In this document: positions 11,128 to 20,745 of the stretch, piece by piece
How the letters are laid out: every line of letters starts with the position of its first letter
Position numbering within the stretch: the stretch's first letter is position 1
From: Ornithodoros turicata
Taxonomy: Eukaryota; Arthropoda; Arachnida; Ixodida; Argasidae
Direction of reading: 5' to 3'
DNA: 64,000 nt
Assembly: GCF_037126465.1 (NCBI RefSeq)
Contig: NC_088202.1
Span: forward strand, 105,555,962-105,619,961
Translations under genes and position numbers: made by a program
Notes under the pieces: generated by a model
Database searches by the model: none
What the model saw: the letters and a program-made list of their open reading frames with translations, nothing else
What the model was told of the DNA's origin: nothing

Positions 11128-11390
11128 AGAGGGTTGAGGTAAGGTGAGGTGAGGAAGATACTTCAGAAAGCAGGTTGAGGTGAGGTGAGGTGAGGAAAAT
11201 AATTTTAAAAGGAAGTTGAGGTGAGGTGAGGAACAAAATCCCCCAAAAAATGAGGTGAGGTGAGGTCAGGAAAATAATTTTAAAAAGACGTTGAGGTGAG
11301 GTGAGGAACGAAATCCCCCAAAAATGAGGTGAGGTGAGGTGAGGAAAAACATCCGGGATGAAAATCGAGGTGAGGGCAAAGATCGTGAGG
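11128..11390 (+). repeat. minisatellite, right block inside the hAT
   Basis: Same GTTGAGGTGAGGTGAGG units as the left block, in the same orientation. A sub-block with CCCCCAAAAAATGAGG spacers is repeated twice (about 11230-11275 and 11295-11345), showing local amplification. Confidence 0.85.
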
Positions 11391-11415
11391 GCATTTGCCC
11401 ACCTCTGCTACGGGA

Positions 11416-12439
11416 TGGAGATTAATACGTTCTATGGAGTCATGGAGACGGATGAGGTTTCCGGGATTGTTTGTTCTTCCTAAAGCCTCGAACACGTACG
11501 GAGCATATCTTATGAAGTGCATATTAAGGCAGTATGAAGGCAACCTTTTGTGTTGCAGGTAATTCACAGCCCTACGGGCCTAATTTCTTCCAATGCCCAT
11601 CGACACTGGACCGTGATACACAAGTAGTCGGAAGGCCACGGGTTTTGTTCGGTGGCGGTGGTGACGATGATGATAAGAGTTTGCCTTTATTGACATCAAA
11701 ATCGTGGGCAACGTCACGGCAATAGCTGTGTGACAGATCAGATGAGGGTAAGCAGCGATGAAGATTGACGGTTGCCGCAAAGGATGAGCCTAACCCAAAG
11801 GATGAGAGGTCCTTGAACTTAAAACTTAAAAAAAATGCGAGCTAGAAGTGTCAGAATGTGGGCCGAGCACACTTCTTGAGCTTCTGAAAAGGTAAGAGAT
11901 TCGTTCTGTAATTATGATTTTGTTGTTGTAGTTTTGTTGCTTGGGTTGTGATCTCAACATAAAGTTAGATCAATGTAACACCGACAGCCTGAACAGCGTC
12001 TAACTTTGTCACTTCCGCGGGTCCCATGGATAGGGAGTGGACATGCCAAGTCAGAAGTAGCATATTCTGCACGAGGAACAAGCATCATATCGCTGGATTC
12101 GTCGCAGGGGAGTTGATAAACTATTGCATATGTACAGCAAGTTATGTTCAGTGTGTGCATCTCCTGTTCTGTGTGCAATTGTTACGTATATACAGATTTT
12201 TTTTTTTTGCTTGTTAACTGAAAACCCCATGGAAATAATGACTCCAAGACAACGCAAATCATTCTTGAACTGCTATGGCAATGACATGTTCTGACGTACA
12301 TTCTAGATCGATAACTACGTCGATCTACATTACTGTTAAATGTTATCGTGTTGCTGTGATAGGTGCAAGTTGTGTACGTCATTACCGGTTTCCCTGCTTT
12401 TTTTATCTGTAAGTTTGCGAACTGACTGTACTGTACTGT
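11416..12439. other. no recognisable feature
   Basis: Unassigned. A T9-10 tract lies at 12199. No domain-bearing frame. Confidence 0.45.
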
Positions 12440-12597
12440 AGTTGTACACATATAAAACCGATAATGTTGTAACTTATTTTAATTCCGCCTTGTCCCTGTA
12501 TAAATACTTCACGCCTTAAGAAACATTTGCTCCCTTCTCCTAACTTCTATGCAATGCCCTTGAGGCACTTGAGGTACTCACATAAATAAATAAATAA
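12440..12597 (+). repeat. LINE 3'-end-like segment with (AAAT)n tail
   Basis: Ends in CACATAAATAAATAAATAA (12577-12595) after a block reading TTGAGGCACTTGAGGTACTC. A body ending in a tetranucleotide AAAT tail is what truncated non-LTR elements leave. No coding part is visible, so the family is not assigned. Confidence 0.35.
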
Positions 12598-12754
12598 CTT
12601 CTACATAAACGCCCAGAACAGCTAGAATAGCAATGTCCATAAAACATCCCTGCATGTCCGTTCATCGACCCTCTAGATATCCGGCAGACGTCACTGCGCA
12701 CTCCTAGTTTCTCTCACTTGGACCTCTGAGCGTACATGTTACGGACGAAACGCA

Positions 12755-12985
12755 TTAGCCACGGGATATCCAAATATCCGGTTTAGGATATACATCAGAT
12801 ATCCATAGAACCACGTTGTGTTGTTGGGGTACTGGCAAGTGACTGACCTTCGTGACTGACGAGTAGCGCTCTTCCGCTCCGGTCATGTTACGGCTGACAT
12901 AAGCGACCACACCAGCTCTGTCACGTTGTCCTGTAGGGTGGCAGTCAGCAACTGGTGACATCCGTCGGTTAGAAACGGGGGACAC
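12755..12985 (-). pseudogene. Ty3/Gypsy RNase H scrap
   Basis: The minus-strand frame contains VVAYVSRNMTGAEERYSSV (about 12925-12845), which fits the conserved Gypsy RNase H start (V-A-Y-x-S-R-x-x-x-x-A-E-x-R-Y). The flanking residues do not continue the domain, so this is a fragment of about 80-150 bp. Confidence 0.6.
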
Positions 12986-13603
12986 CCATTTTGTAGGGCC
13001 AGCTTTCGTAGCTTATTCAGCTGCATAGTCACCTGTCGATCTTCAGTGCTTCACGGAACGAGAGCTGCCTTCTCTGCTAGTATGAGAACAGTGGAGATAT
13101 GTAGCTTAACTTCAAAGCCATTTGCTTTCTATGCTTGTATGAGAACAGCGGAGTAGATATGGAGCTTAGCTTCAAACCATTTAGTTTTCCAAGTCTCGTG
13201 AGAATTTCGGTTGCTTGCTAACAATGTTCCGCGCTTCGATGCCACCAACGTCGTAAGCGATGGGTGTGGTAACGACCACGGGAACACGCGCCTATTGCCA
13301 TGGCAGGAATAAATATGTTCTTCATCCTCGTGGTCACCGGGGAATTTCTCCGGCATTGCGGTCATTCGGGTATTTCGGGTATTTCGTGGTCACAGGGGTA
13401 TTTCATTTAGTGGAGGTGCGGAGATGTGTTTCGTAGCTCACTGCGAGTTATCATCGCCCTATCTAACCCGCACCATTTGCTCAACGAGGATGACAATCTG
13501 GGCATTGACTCAAGAGCCCTGACGAACTGACGATGAGACAATGATCATATAGACGACAAAGACGGCTATCAAGTAAGCCTCCCAGTCCCGATGACCACCC
13601 TGT
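12986..13603. other. no recognisable feature
   Basis: Contains a short local repeat (GGGTATTTCGGGTATTTC near 13367) and direct duplications (TATGAGAACAG..GGAG at 13081 and 13139). No gene seen. Confidence 0.45.
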
Positions 13604-13870
13604 AGAGGAGATGGTGTTCCCCTACATGAGTCCTGGTCGGCGATTACGGAATGTCCCGGAGGGCCGGATGTACTAGGGAGCTTCTGAACCCGTGGCTTCA
13701 CTCCAGGACGCTGCCGATAGAACCGACAAGCGAGCGCGGGAGCGCGTGGCAGCAAGGCCACATCGTCGTCGTCTAGGGGCCGCCACATCACCCCCCCCCC
13801 CCCTCAGACGCGGTGTGCTAGAGGTTGAGGTACGCGACGGTACCCTGAAGGGAAGAATGACGACGACACG
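13604..13870 (-). mobile_element. LTR copy (3' side) of a short minus-strand LTR element
   Basis: Direct repeat of 14479-14750. Both begin (plus strand) TGTAGAGGAGATGG.GTTCC, pass through CGGAGGGCCGGATG and GCGCGGGAGCGCGTGGCA, and stay similar until about CCGCCACAT, then diverge. The palindromic terminus TGTAG...CTACA is LTR-like. In minus orientation this copy would be the 3' LTR. Confidence 0.5.
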
Positions 13871-14478
13871 AGGATGATGGACGGCTGGGCGTACGGCTTA
13901 GGTTTCCGGCAGTGGACGCGGCAGCAGCAAGATAGCGAGTGTCGACGTTTGTTGGCGATGTTGTGTGCTGCACATCGTGCTGCTGCGCCAATGGAAATGT
14001 CGCATCGTGTCAGGTGACGGCAGGACGCTGGGGGCAGCGATGACCGCGGGCGTCTCCCTGAATGCGAGCGAGCCGAGCTGACGCATATGTGTGCCGTCAG
14101 GGCGAAAGGAGAGCGACGTACCGAGACCGGCAGCAGAGCGCGTTGCTCATCGAAGTGTCGCTGGTGATGCGATGTAGCGGAGCGTCGTCACAAAGTAGGT
14201 GGAGGCCTGAAGAACAGTGCGGGACCACAGCGTACCGCGACCGGTACGGGGCGTTGAAACGAAAGAGTGCCAGGTCGGAAGAAGCTAGCGTAACCTCCCA
14301 TTATGAGTCCCCGGTGGAAAGGCATGCACGGTGACTCACGATGTGGGCCCCAGCGCCGTCGTCTGCTTCCTGAGCGCGTGTGTGAATCTTGATGCTTGAT
14401 GGTTGTCGTGAAATTTCGGATGGTGAATGGCTGAATTGTCTACCGAACTGTGGTGTTCGATGTCCGGGTTACCAAATG
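13871..14478 (-). mobile_element. internal region of the short LTR element (leader only)
   Basis: On the minus strand the base after the 5' LTR end begins TTTGGTAACCCGGACATCG, a primer-site-like start two bases after CTACA. About 600 bp of GC-rich sequence follows, with no gag or pol motif, before the second LTR. This is either a deletion derivative of a Gypsy element or a short non-autonomous (TRIM/LARD-like) element. Frames here are short and unconvincing. Confidence 0.45.
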
Positions 14479-14750
14479 TAGAGGAGATGGCGTTCCCCTA
14501 CATGACTCCTGCAGAGCCAGCGATAACGGAATGTCTCGGAGGGCCGGATGTCTCAACCCGTGGATTCACTCCAGAGCGTTGCCCATAGAACTGAGGAGTC
14601 AGCGCGGGAGCGCGTGGCAACAAGTCCACATCGTCGTCGTCCACAAGCCGCCACATACTCGACTCCCACACCTTCACGTTGCACGTTCGAGTGCGGAGTT
14701 GAGATGGCGTCTGCTCCAACGGTAACTCCCAGACCCCCGAACCTGCCAGT
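14479..14750 (-). mobile_element. LTR copy (5' side) of a short minus-strand LTR element
   Basis: Partner of 13604-13870, about 875 bp away in the same orientation. In minus orientation it ends CCTCTACA and is followed by the primer-site-like TTTGGTAACCCGG. Its outer border is unclear, so no target duplication could be assigned. Confidence 0.5.
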
Positions 14751-15162
14751 GTGGCAGAGCAGCGAACATAACCTACATTATAAATATCCGTCTTAGCCCT
14801 GATCATCACGTCCACGTTAGCGTACCTAATCTTTACATTAACTCACGCAGGAGGTTAGACCTTCATAAGGTGAAGTGCTGTAACGAGGACATGAGCCTAT
14901 TGACCGTGCACGAATAAACGCATTCTTCGTCTTAATGGTGACCCGATTGCTTCGCTTCTCTGTAGGCTAAAAATATCAGTCCATTTCTTCAGCCAAGCGA
15001 AAGGAAAAAAAAAAGAACACTCTAGGAGGTCTTTTAAGAAGAATAATTGTGTCACTGATCCACAATAAGAATAAATTTCAGAAGCGCCTTTTATTAACGC
15101 GTATTTTAAATGAATATTTCGTTTGTAGAGAGCAAGTATGTGTATATACTGGCAGCTTTTAC
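14751..15162. other. no recognisable feature
   Basis: Continues, on the minus strand, as the putative intron downstream of the candidate exon 15163-15364. Nothing else seen. Confidence 0.4.
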
Positions 15163-15364
15163 CTTTGTTCCAGCATGCATATTTCGGTCGTCTGTAGTTT
15201 AAGTAACTCAGCAGTTCCTCTCCTTTAGCTCCAACAATATCGATATCTTCATCGCGTAATAGACCGAAATATGCGCGGCAATTTGACTCGTGCGGAACAA
15301 TGGCGACACACAAAATCCCGATGGCTTCTTGTGGCAGGAAGGTCTCTATTTTGGCGCCATTCAT
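15163..15364 (-). CDS. possible first coding exon of an unidentified gene
   Basis: On the minus strand an ATG at 15364 opens a 67-codon stretch with protein-like composition (begins MNGAKIETFLPQEAIGILCV; includes YFGLLRDEDIDIVGAKGEEL). It then meets AAAG/GTAAAAG, an acceptable 5' splice site at 15162-15161. The frame runs on to 14897, but the later part turns into low-complexity Phe-rich sequence, as expected of an intron. Upstream sequence contains AAGATGGAGG and GC-rich patches that could be a 5' UTR. I do not recognise the product, see no partner exon in the window, and cannot exclude a chance frame. Confidence 0.25.
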
Positions 15365-16519
15365 TATCCAAATCAGAGCTGGCGGGAATCAATTACCGCC
15401 CAACCACAGTCTAGAGCGTCCAAGAATCCATCCCACAATCACGTTGCGTGGGATCAATAAAACCTCCATCTTGGCTGTGAACAACCATTAACCCACTTTC
15501 CTGGGTAAATAAAATGCGTAAGGCTTCCAACACTATACTGTTCCTTCAGACTTTCTTGTAGCTTTCGTTTTGCTGGCGAAGCCGTTCGTCGTAGTTGTCG
15601 ATCGTAACTGTCGTGGGGTGCATAGAGATTGCGAACGTCAGTAGTATAGCGTGCTGCTGTCCGGTAGCCTGCTGCAACCTCGAAGTTATGAGACCTGTTT
15701 TGCATTTTGTACCGTCAATATCGAGTGTGTGATCTGTATATATTTCCCGCTACATCGTTTGCATCATCTCACGGCTTTATTGCAGTCGTAACTGTGTCTG
15801 GAAAGCGATAAGAGTGCAATACATTATGAGCGGAATTTTGCTTTGAATGAGGCGAAAGCAATAATAATTACTTTTATGGAAAGGAGCGTTGGAATATTTG
15901 AAGAGAACTGGTTGAAATGTATTGTGCTCATGGGAAGAAGACGGGAAGCCAGGTGAAGCCAGGTGTTCCTCAGTTCTGTTAATGAATGTCGGGAAAATGT
16001 CCGTTCGAAATGTTGTCGCTCTTGAAACCTTGCCGATCTGATTCCTTCATGTTCTCAGTTGCGCAAGACATGTTCTACACGACATGACTGCCACCCATTT
16101 GATGAGAATCACGTCGCTATTTTCCAGCTCCGGGGAAATGTATTAAAGAGAGAGAGAGAAATAATAAATTGAGATACATTAACGTTTGATATTCACAACA
16201 AGCGGAACGGCGAGGGCGCCGCATAAGTTACGAGAAAACGCATAGCACCAATTACCCCTCCTTCGCCCCAACTCTGTTACACGGGGAAACCCGCTGTTAG
16301 ATAGCATGAACCAACTACATGGTACACCTCTTCGTTAGTGTCTTACAGCTAGAATAGCGTGCTTCGACTTAGCAGGTTGCCTTCCTAATTTTATTAGCAC
16401 AGCCAACCAAAAGACAGTGGCAACTTCAGAGCACGCTTTTCACGTATTTCAGTGTTAACAAATCACACATCAAGAATCTAATGCGTGATACCATTCTACG
16501 GTACCAGGTATACATAGAC
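15365..16519. other. no recognisable feature
   Basis: Unassigned. A (GA)n tract lies near 16149. Confidence 0.45.
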
Positions 16520-16768
16520 CAGGGGGCTTAATCACTTCATCGTCGTTACCGTCGTTACAAGCTAATGAGTGGCGGGAAATTCAAAAACGTGGGCACGTGA
16601 CACGTTTCGCGTGACGTGTACCACGGCCCTCACGTATCGCGCGAAGAGCGCCGTGCACGTGCTTAATCACATGCCCACCTTTTTAAATTTTCCGCCCGCC
16701 TTTTTGAATTTCCCACCACTCCTTATTTTGTAACGACCGTAACGACGATGAAGCGATTAAGCCCCCAG
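16520..16768. mobile_element. fold-back MITE with long terminal inverted repeats
   Basis: The element 16523-16765 (243 bp) starts GGGGCTTAATCACTTCATCG and its right end, reverse-complemented, starts GGGGCTTAATCGCTTCATCG. The arms match with few differences for about 65-70 bp and the middle is also partly palindromic. CAG flanks both sides (16520-16522, 16766-16768), a 3-bp duplication as in PIF/Harbinger-type elements. Superfamily is inferred from the duplication length only. No coding capacity. Confidence 0.75.
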
Positions 16769-16772
16769 GTTA

Positions 16773-17400
16773 GTTGTTGGCAGAGTTCGATGTAACTCGT
16801 TACTGTAACAAAATTCATTTTTTTCATAACTTGTAACTTATCTCGGTACTTTTGCGCCGTGGTAACTTTCAGAGCAACTCGTTTCTTTTTCAGGTAGCTT
16901 TGCTAAAGTAACTTAAGCTAAGTTCCAAGTTACTCTTAATTCGCTTTTCACTCACGTCCACATATTTTATTGCTTTCTCTCCTGTTCTTTCGTGGCATTT
17001 TATGCCATAAAACGTGATATTCAATCAATGACAGTACTCTATTCAGGAAGTAAGAACCGCTACCATTGAAATGAAGCTGAACCATTGTGCGCCCACAGGT
17101 ACTAAGATGCAAAGCGTTCGAATTACTAGACATAAACGAAAACGATGTAAGCGTGTTGCACTCCTCAGCAGGCAACTCAAGTTCGAACTCAACTGCTCAC
17201 GCGCACTGCACCTGTGTAGTGCTATTTTGTGTCTGAACTAACTTGGAAGTAACTTGTTCTTTTTTTAAAGTAACTCAGTAACTGTGAGTTACATTTCAGG
17301 CTGAAGAACTTCGTTATTAACTTAGCTACATTTTTCACACGGTAACTTAACTCGTAACGAGTTATTTTTGACGGGTAACTTCTCGATCTATGGTTGTTGG
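16773..17400. mobile_element. non-autonomous hAT element (GTAACT-rich ends)
   Basis: GTTGTTGG flanks both sides perfectly (16773-16780 and 17393-17400). The 612-bp element (16781-17392) starts CAGAGTTCGATGTAAC and, reverse-complemented, ends CATAGATCGAGAAGTTAC. Both ends are full of TAACTCGTTAC/GTAACTTGTAAC words on opposite strands, a pattern seen in several animal hAT families. The middle has no transposase frame. It begins four bases after the neighbouring MITE's duplication. Confidence 0.8.
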
Positions 17401-17984
17401 TACCCCTTTATCAATGTTCGTTCAAGATGCAACACATTTGTGGTTGGTAGGAAGGGTTATACACGATCAAAAGGAGGTGTCTCTTGAGAAGAGGGTACCC
17501 ATTGCAAATCTGGCACCCCAGCTATTCGTCGCATACTTAAATAATCGATCATAAGCAGCTTCAAAGGCTGGAAGAGCGTAGGGAAATAAGGAGCGAACGC
17601 AGAGCCGTAAAACCGGCCATGTACGCTCAAGCACGGACGACATCACGGCCTGTCACTCTCGCAAGATCGAGCTCAATCAACTGTGGGGGCACCGTATTAT
17701 TGGGGCGCCCTTTATTAAAGATGCTAAGGAACGAGCTTATTTCTTTACGGCCTCCGAGAATTAACTTTTCCCACTTCATACTTCAACTCCGCCATTGCTC
17801 TTGCCACAGGAGGAATTTATTGATCAATAATAATAATTTTAATAATAGCGAATACCTCTACGCGTATGGTGAGTCTGCTTACACTTGTGCGGCTACATGC
17901 TACACTGCTGAACATTTCGCACCCTCCAATTGCACCACGCCAAGAACACATACATTGGGGTGCGTTTACAGCTAGGAACAGGTT
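17401..17984. other. no recognisable feature
   Basis: Unassigned. Frames 17619-17975 and 17866-18204 overlap and show no motif. Confidence 0.4.
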
Positions 17985-18430
17985 CGGTTTCAACACAAAA
18001 AGTGCCTGGATAAAGCGCCGGGCCGCGCAGCTATTACATTGTTCTTGTTTCTGGATTGTGCTTGTAAGCTGTGAACCAGCTGCTGTGTGTATGATACCTG
18101 GGAGCTCTGATGCGATTCGAAGTCAGCGTCTAGACCTACTCAGTATCATTCCTAGGTCCTCCGCAGAAAGCTCGTGCCGAGCAGAGCTTTATTATCTACC
18201 ATAATGGTGCTCGCAGCTCGCTACATGGTGCAGAATACTGCCGATGTCGATGCATGGCGCGATGTAAAAACGTCACAGTTCATGACGGGCATATTTGTAG
18301 CAGTAACTGGAACATATGTGCATCTTCGTATGCTCGTATGATCGAGAAAATGTAGTGGCGACGGCCATTGTCGTCTGCTATTACCATTTCTTGGCACCGC
18401 GAGCATAAATTCAAATGACTACGCCACGTG
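17985..18430 (+). repeat. dispersed repeat family R, copy 1
   Basis: Similar in order and sequence to 62935-63370: GGATTGTGCTTGTAA, GACCTACTCAGTATC, TATCTACC, AACTGGAACATATGTGCA, GATCGAGAAA and GTCTGCTAT blocks recur in the same order and orientation. No terminal inverted repeat, tail or coding motif identifies its class. The borders are approximate. Confidence 0.55.
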
Positions 18431-18708
18431 AAAGTTCCACAGACATAACGTCTATGACCTAATCTGCGCAAATTTCGCGATCGTTATTTTTCTCTCGCGA
18501 AATGACGACCCAGTAGAATGTTGGTAGCGATGACAGACATGTACAGGCGCTAGAATTTGCGTGGAATTTCTGGTGTATGAGTCGCACGAAGTCCAAGAGC
18601 ACTGAACACAATTTGCTGTATAGTCTACTAAAACACGAAGCTGGGCTATATAGAAAGCATAGCAAAACGTGGGAGCTAACCACACAAAACGACAACTGGG
18701 ACGACTGC

Positions 18709-18783
18709 GAAACAACTACACAAAACGACAGGACAGGACGACACAACAGCTCGTCCTGTCCTGTCGTTTTGTGTAGTTGTTTC
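18709..18783. repeat. perfect 33-bp inverted repeat (hairpin), 9-base loop
   Basis: The left arm 18709-18741 and right arm 18751-18783 are exact reverse complements (33 of 33), with loop CACAACAGC. The arm core reads ACAAAACGACAGGACAGG. A weaker partial copy of the arm (ACACAAAACGACA) lies just upstream at 18681-18694. Such a perfect palindrome must be recent or maintained. It could be a transposon end pair, a cruciform, or a hairpin RNA source. Confidence 0.9.
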
Positions 18784-20479
18784 CCAGGTTGTGCTGTGTC
18801 AAGTTTATTGTAGTCAACTCATTGTTTTGGTAGATCTGGCAAAGTTTTCAAGTCGTTGGAGATCGGCTGTACACTCATACCGACATCATTTCGTTAGTCC
18901 ACACTTCTGAGCTCTCCAATGTAATCGAGGTTCAGCGCCGACATTCGGCTCACCAAGGATGGGTTTGCCTGTACAGCTGTACATAACCCCTACTTTTGGG
19001 TAATTCACAGGAAGTGGGTTATAGTAGCTTTGCATTCAACTACAATGGTTGGAGACTGTGTGTGAAACGTGGCCCCATCTTTAAACTACTATACTCTCTG
19101 TGAAACTTATATTTGGAAGCCACAGTGTGCATCATCACCTATTTCAGCTATGTACTTAATAGCACCAACAGCAACAATAAATGAATGAATAGCGGTGAAG
19201 ACATGGTATAGATTACGTACATACTATATATAATTAAATGTGATATTACAAAGTGAAAAAGTCTGTATAGTCGGTACATGTACAAAAAAATGAAGAAGAA
19301 ACATTTGTAATTATGGGGCCTTCAGCAAGGGACGTGGAAACAAATAGATGATGCTAACGATGGTGCTTCCGGCCCTTCTTGAATATTCTACAAATTACAA
19401 GAAATAGCGTAAGAGCACCAATTTAGTGCTGAGCCGACTTTCAAACGCTTCTTTCAAGAGAAACAACAAAGTGGAGTAATTCGCCCACTGAGGAAACATC
19501 ACGAACGATGCAGTTTTATGACTCTGTTCGTCAAGCTCGGCGCAAGATCTTTAACCTTTATCGAAATAAAACAGCTTGGCTTCTAAGTACCATCCCGTAA
19601 AACCTGCTGAAATGGCTTACCGTGAAATATCACGATGAATTCATGGTTATGATTCCCTTGAGAAAACGAAATCGCGCGACCGGGCGCAGGATACGAGATT
19701 CTCCCCACCGTTTCTGGCCGAGGAGCGTTACTCACCTGTAAGAACAGAGAAAACATTCGTCAATAAAGGCTTACACATGGGAAGTGTAAGGCAAGTAATG
19801 AGGTAAATTCGGGACCACATTTATTTTAAGTTTCTTTTCGTATTTCTCATTCTCTTGCGCTGTATACTGTATACAAAAACGCGTAGGAAAGGGCATGAAA
19901 AGCTGTAACAGAAGCCCAATACACGCACTGAAGCAGCTCCGCATAGAAAACACGTGGTTATAAGGCACATGTGCAACAACAAATATGATGAAGATGATGG
20001 TGATGATGATCATATGGGACATTGCACATATAGGGCGCTTTCTTCCCTTTTGTATGAAAAAATGCACTCTCCGGAAAGTATTCGAGGTCGTTCACATTCC
20101 CCTCAGAACCCCAGTTACTGGGGGAAAAAAGGAAGGAAAGGACGTGTTTCGCTGGAGACCAAGTGCCGCTTAGAACAGCACGCTTACCACTCTCTTCTCT
20201 TGCTGTGGCCCGCTGAACAGTATTCTATATTAACCCATAACTTAATTAACTCACTATAGGGTGATTTCACGCCGAATCAGGCAGAGTGGTCAGGTCGACC
20301 TCCCCAATTTTTTTCTTTCAAACATATAGTAAAGCCTTGTCGCTATGAGGCATATTGGCGCCGAAAGTAGTTGAAACTAATTGGTGGTTATTTTTTAAGG
20401 AATTATCATTCAGATGTGTAAGCTTCGCAACCGTCGTACGCGTAATTCGTGCGTATAAAAAGAAATACGAAGCTTCGTT
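18784..20479. other. no recognisable feature
   Basis: Unassigned. GAT/ATG triplet-rich patch near 19983-20010. Confidence 0.45.
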
Positions 20480-20745
20480 GTCGTCGTAGGGCACTTATGC
20501 CCAGGGCTCGCTCTGGCCGAGGGACGCAGAGTCGAGACAACACGTCTTCACACTTCGAGCTTCGAGAACAGACTCCTTTATTTCACACTATGTACAGTAA
20601 ACGAGATCGCAGCATTGGATTACGTGAGTTACAATATGCTGCGTTAGGCACGTACAGACCACCCTGCCGGGGAGGCGTACCCTGGCCCGTGGTATCCCCT
20701 TGCAAGTTATGACCAACGTGTCAATGAGGGCAAACACACGCACTT
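20480..20745 (-). mobile_element. possible solo LTR
   Basis: On the minus strand AATAAAGGAGTCTG (near 20583-20570) is followed by about 95 bases ending CGACGACA, a plausible LTR terminus at about 20480. Upstream a TG-starting border near 20745 would give an LTR of about 265 bp. No primer site or matching target duplication was found, so this is tentative. Confidence 0.25.

Larger units (their letters stand above)
9844..11415. mobile_element. non-autonomous hAT element carrying a minisatellite
   Basis: The element occupies 9852-11407 (1556 bp) between two perfect copies of CTACGGGA (9844-9851 and 11408-11415). It starts CAGAGGTGGGCA and ends TGCCCACCTCTG, a 12-bp perfect terminal inverted repeat of classic hAT form (CAG start, 8-bp duplication). 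No transposase frame is present, so it depended on an enzyme supplied elsewhere. Next to each end lie arrays of GAGGTGAGGTGAGG units in the same orientation (about 9925-10230 and 11128-11390), and about 900 bp of unrelated sequence separates them. Confidence 0.85.

Noticed and set aside
14498..14815. 105-codon minus-strand protein
   Set aside because: Lies within the LTR copy; the matching frame in the other LTR copy (13510-13791) only reflects the LTR repeat.
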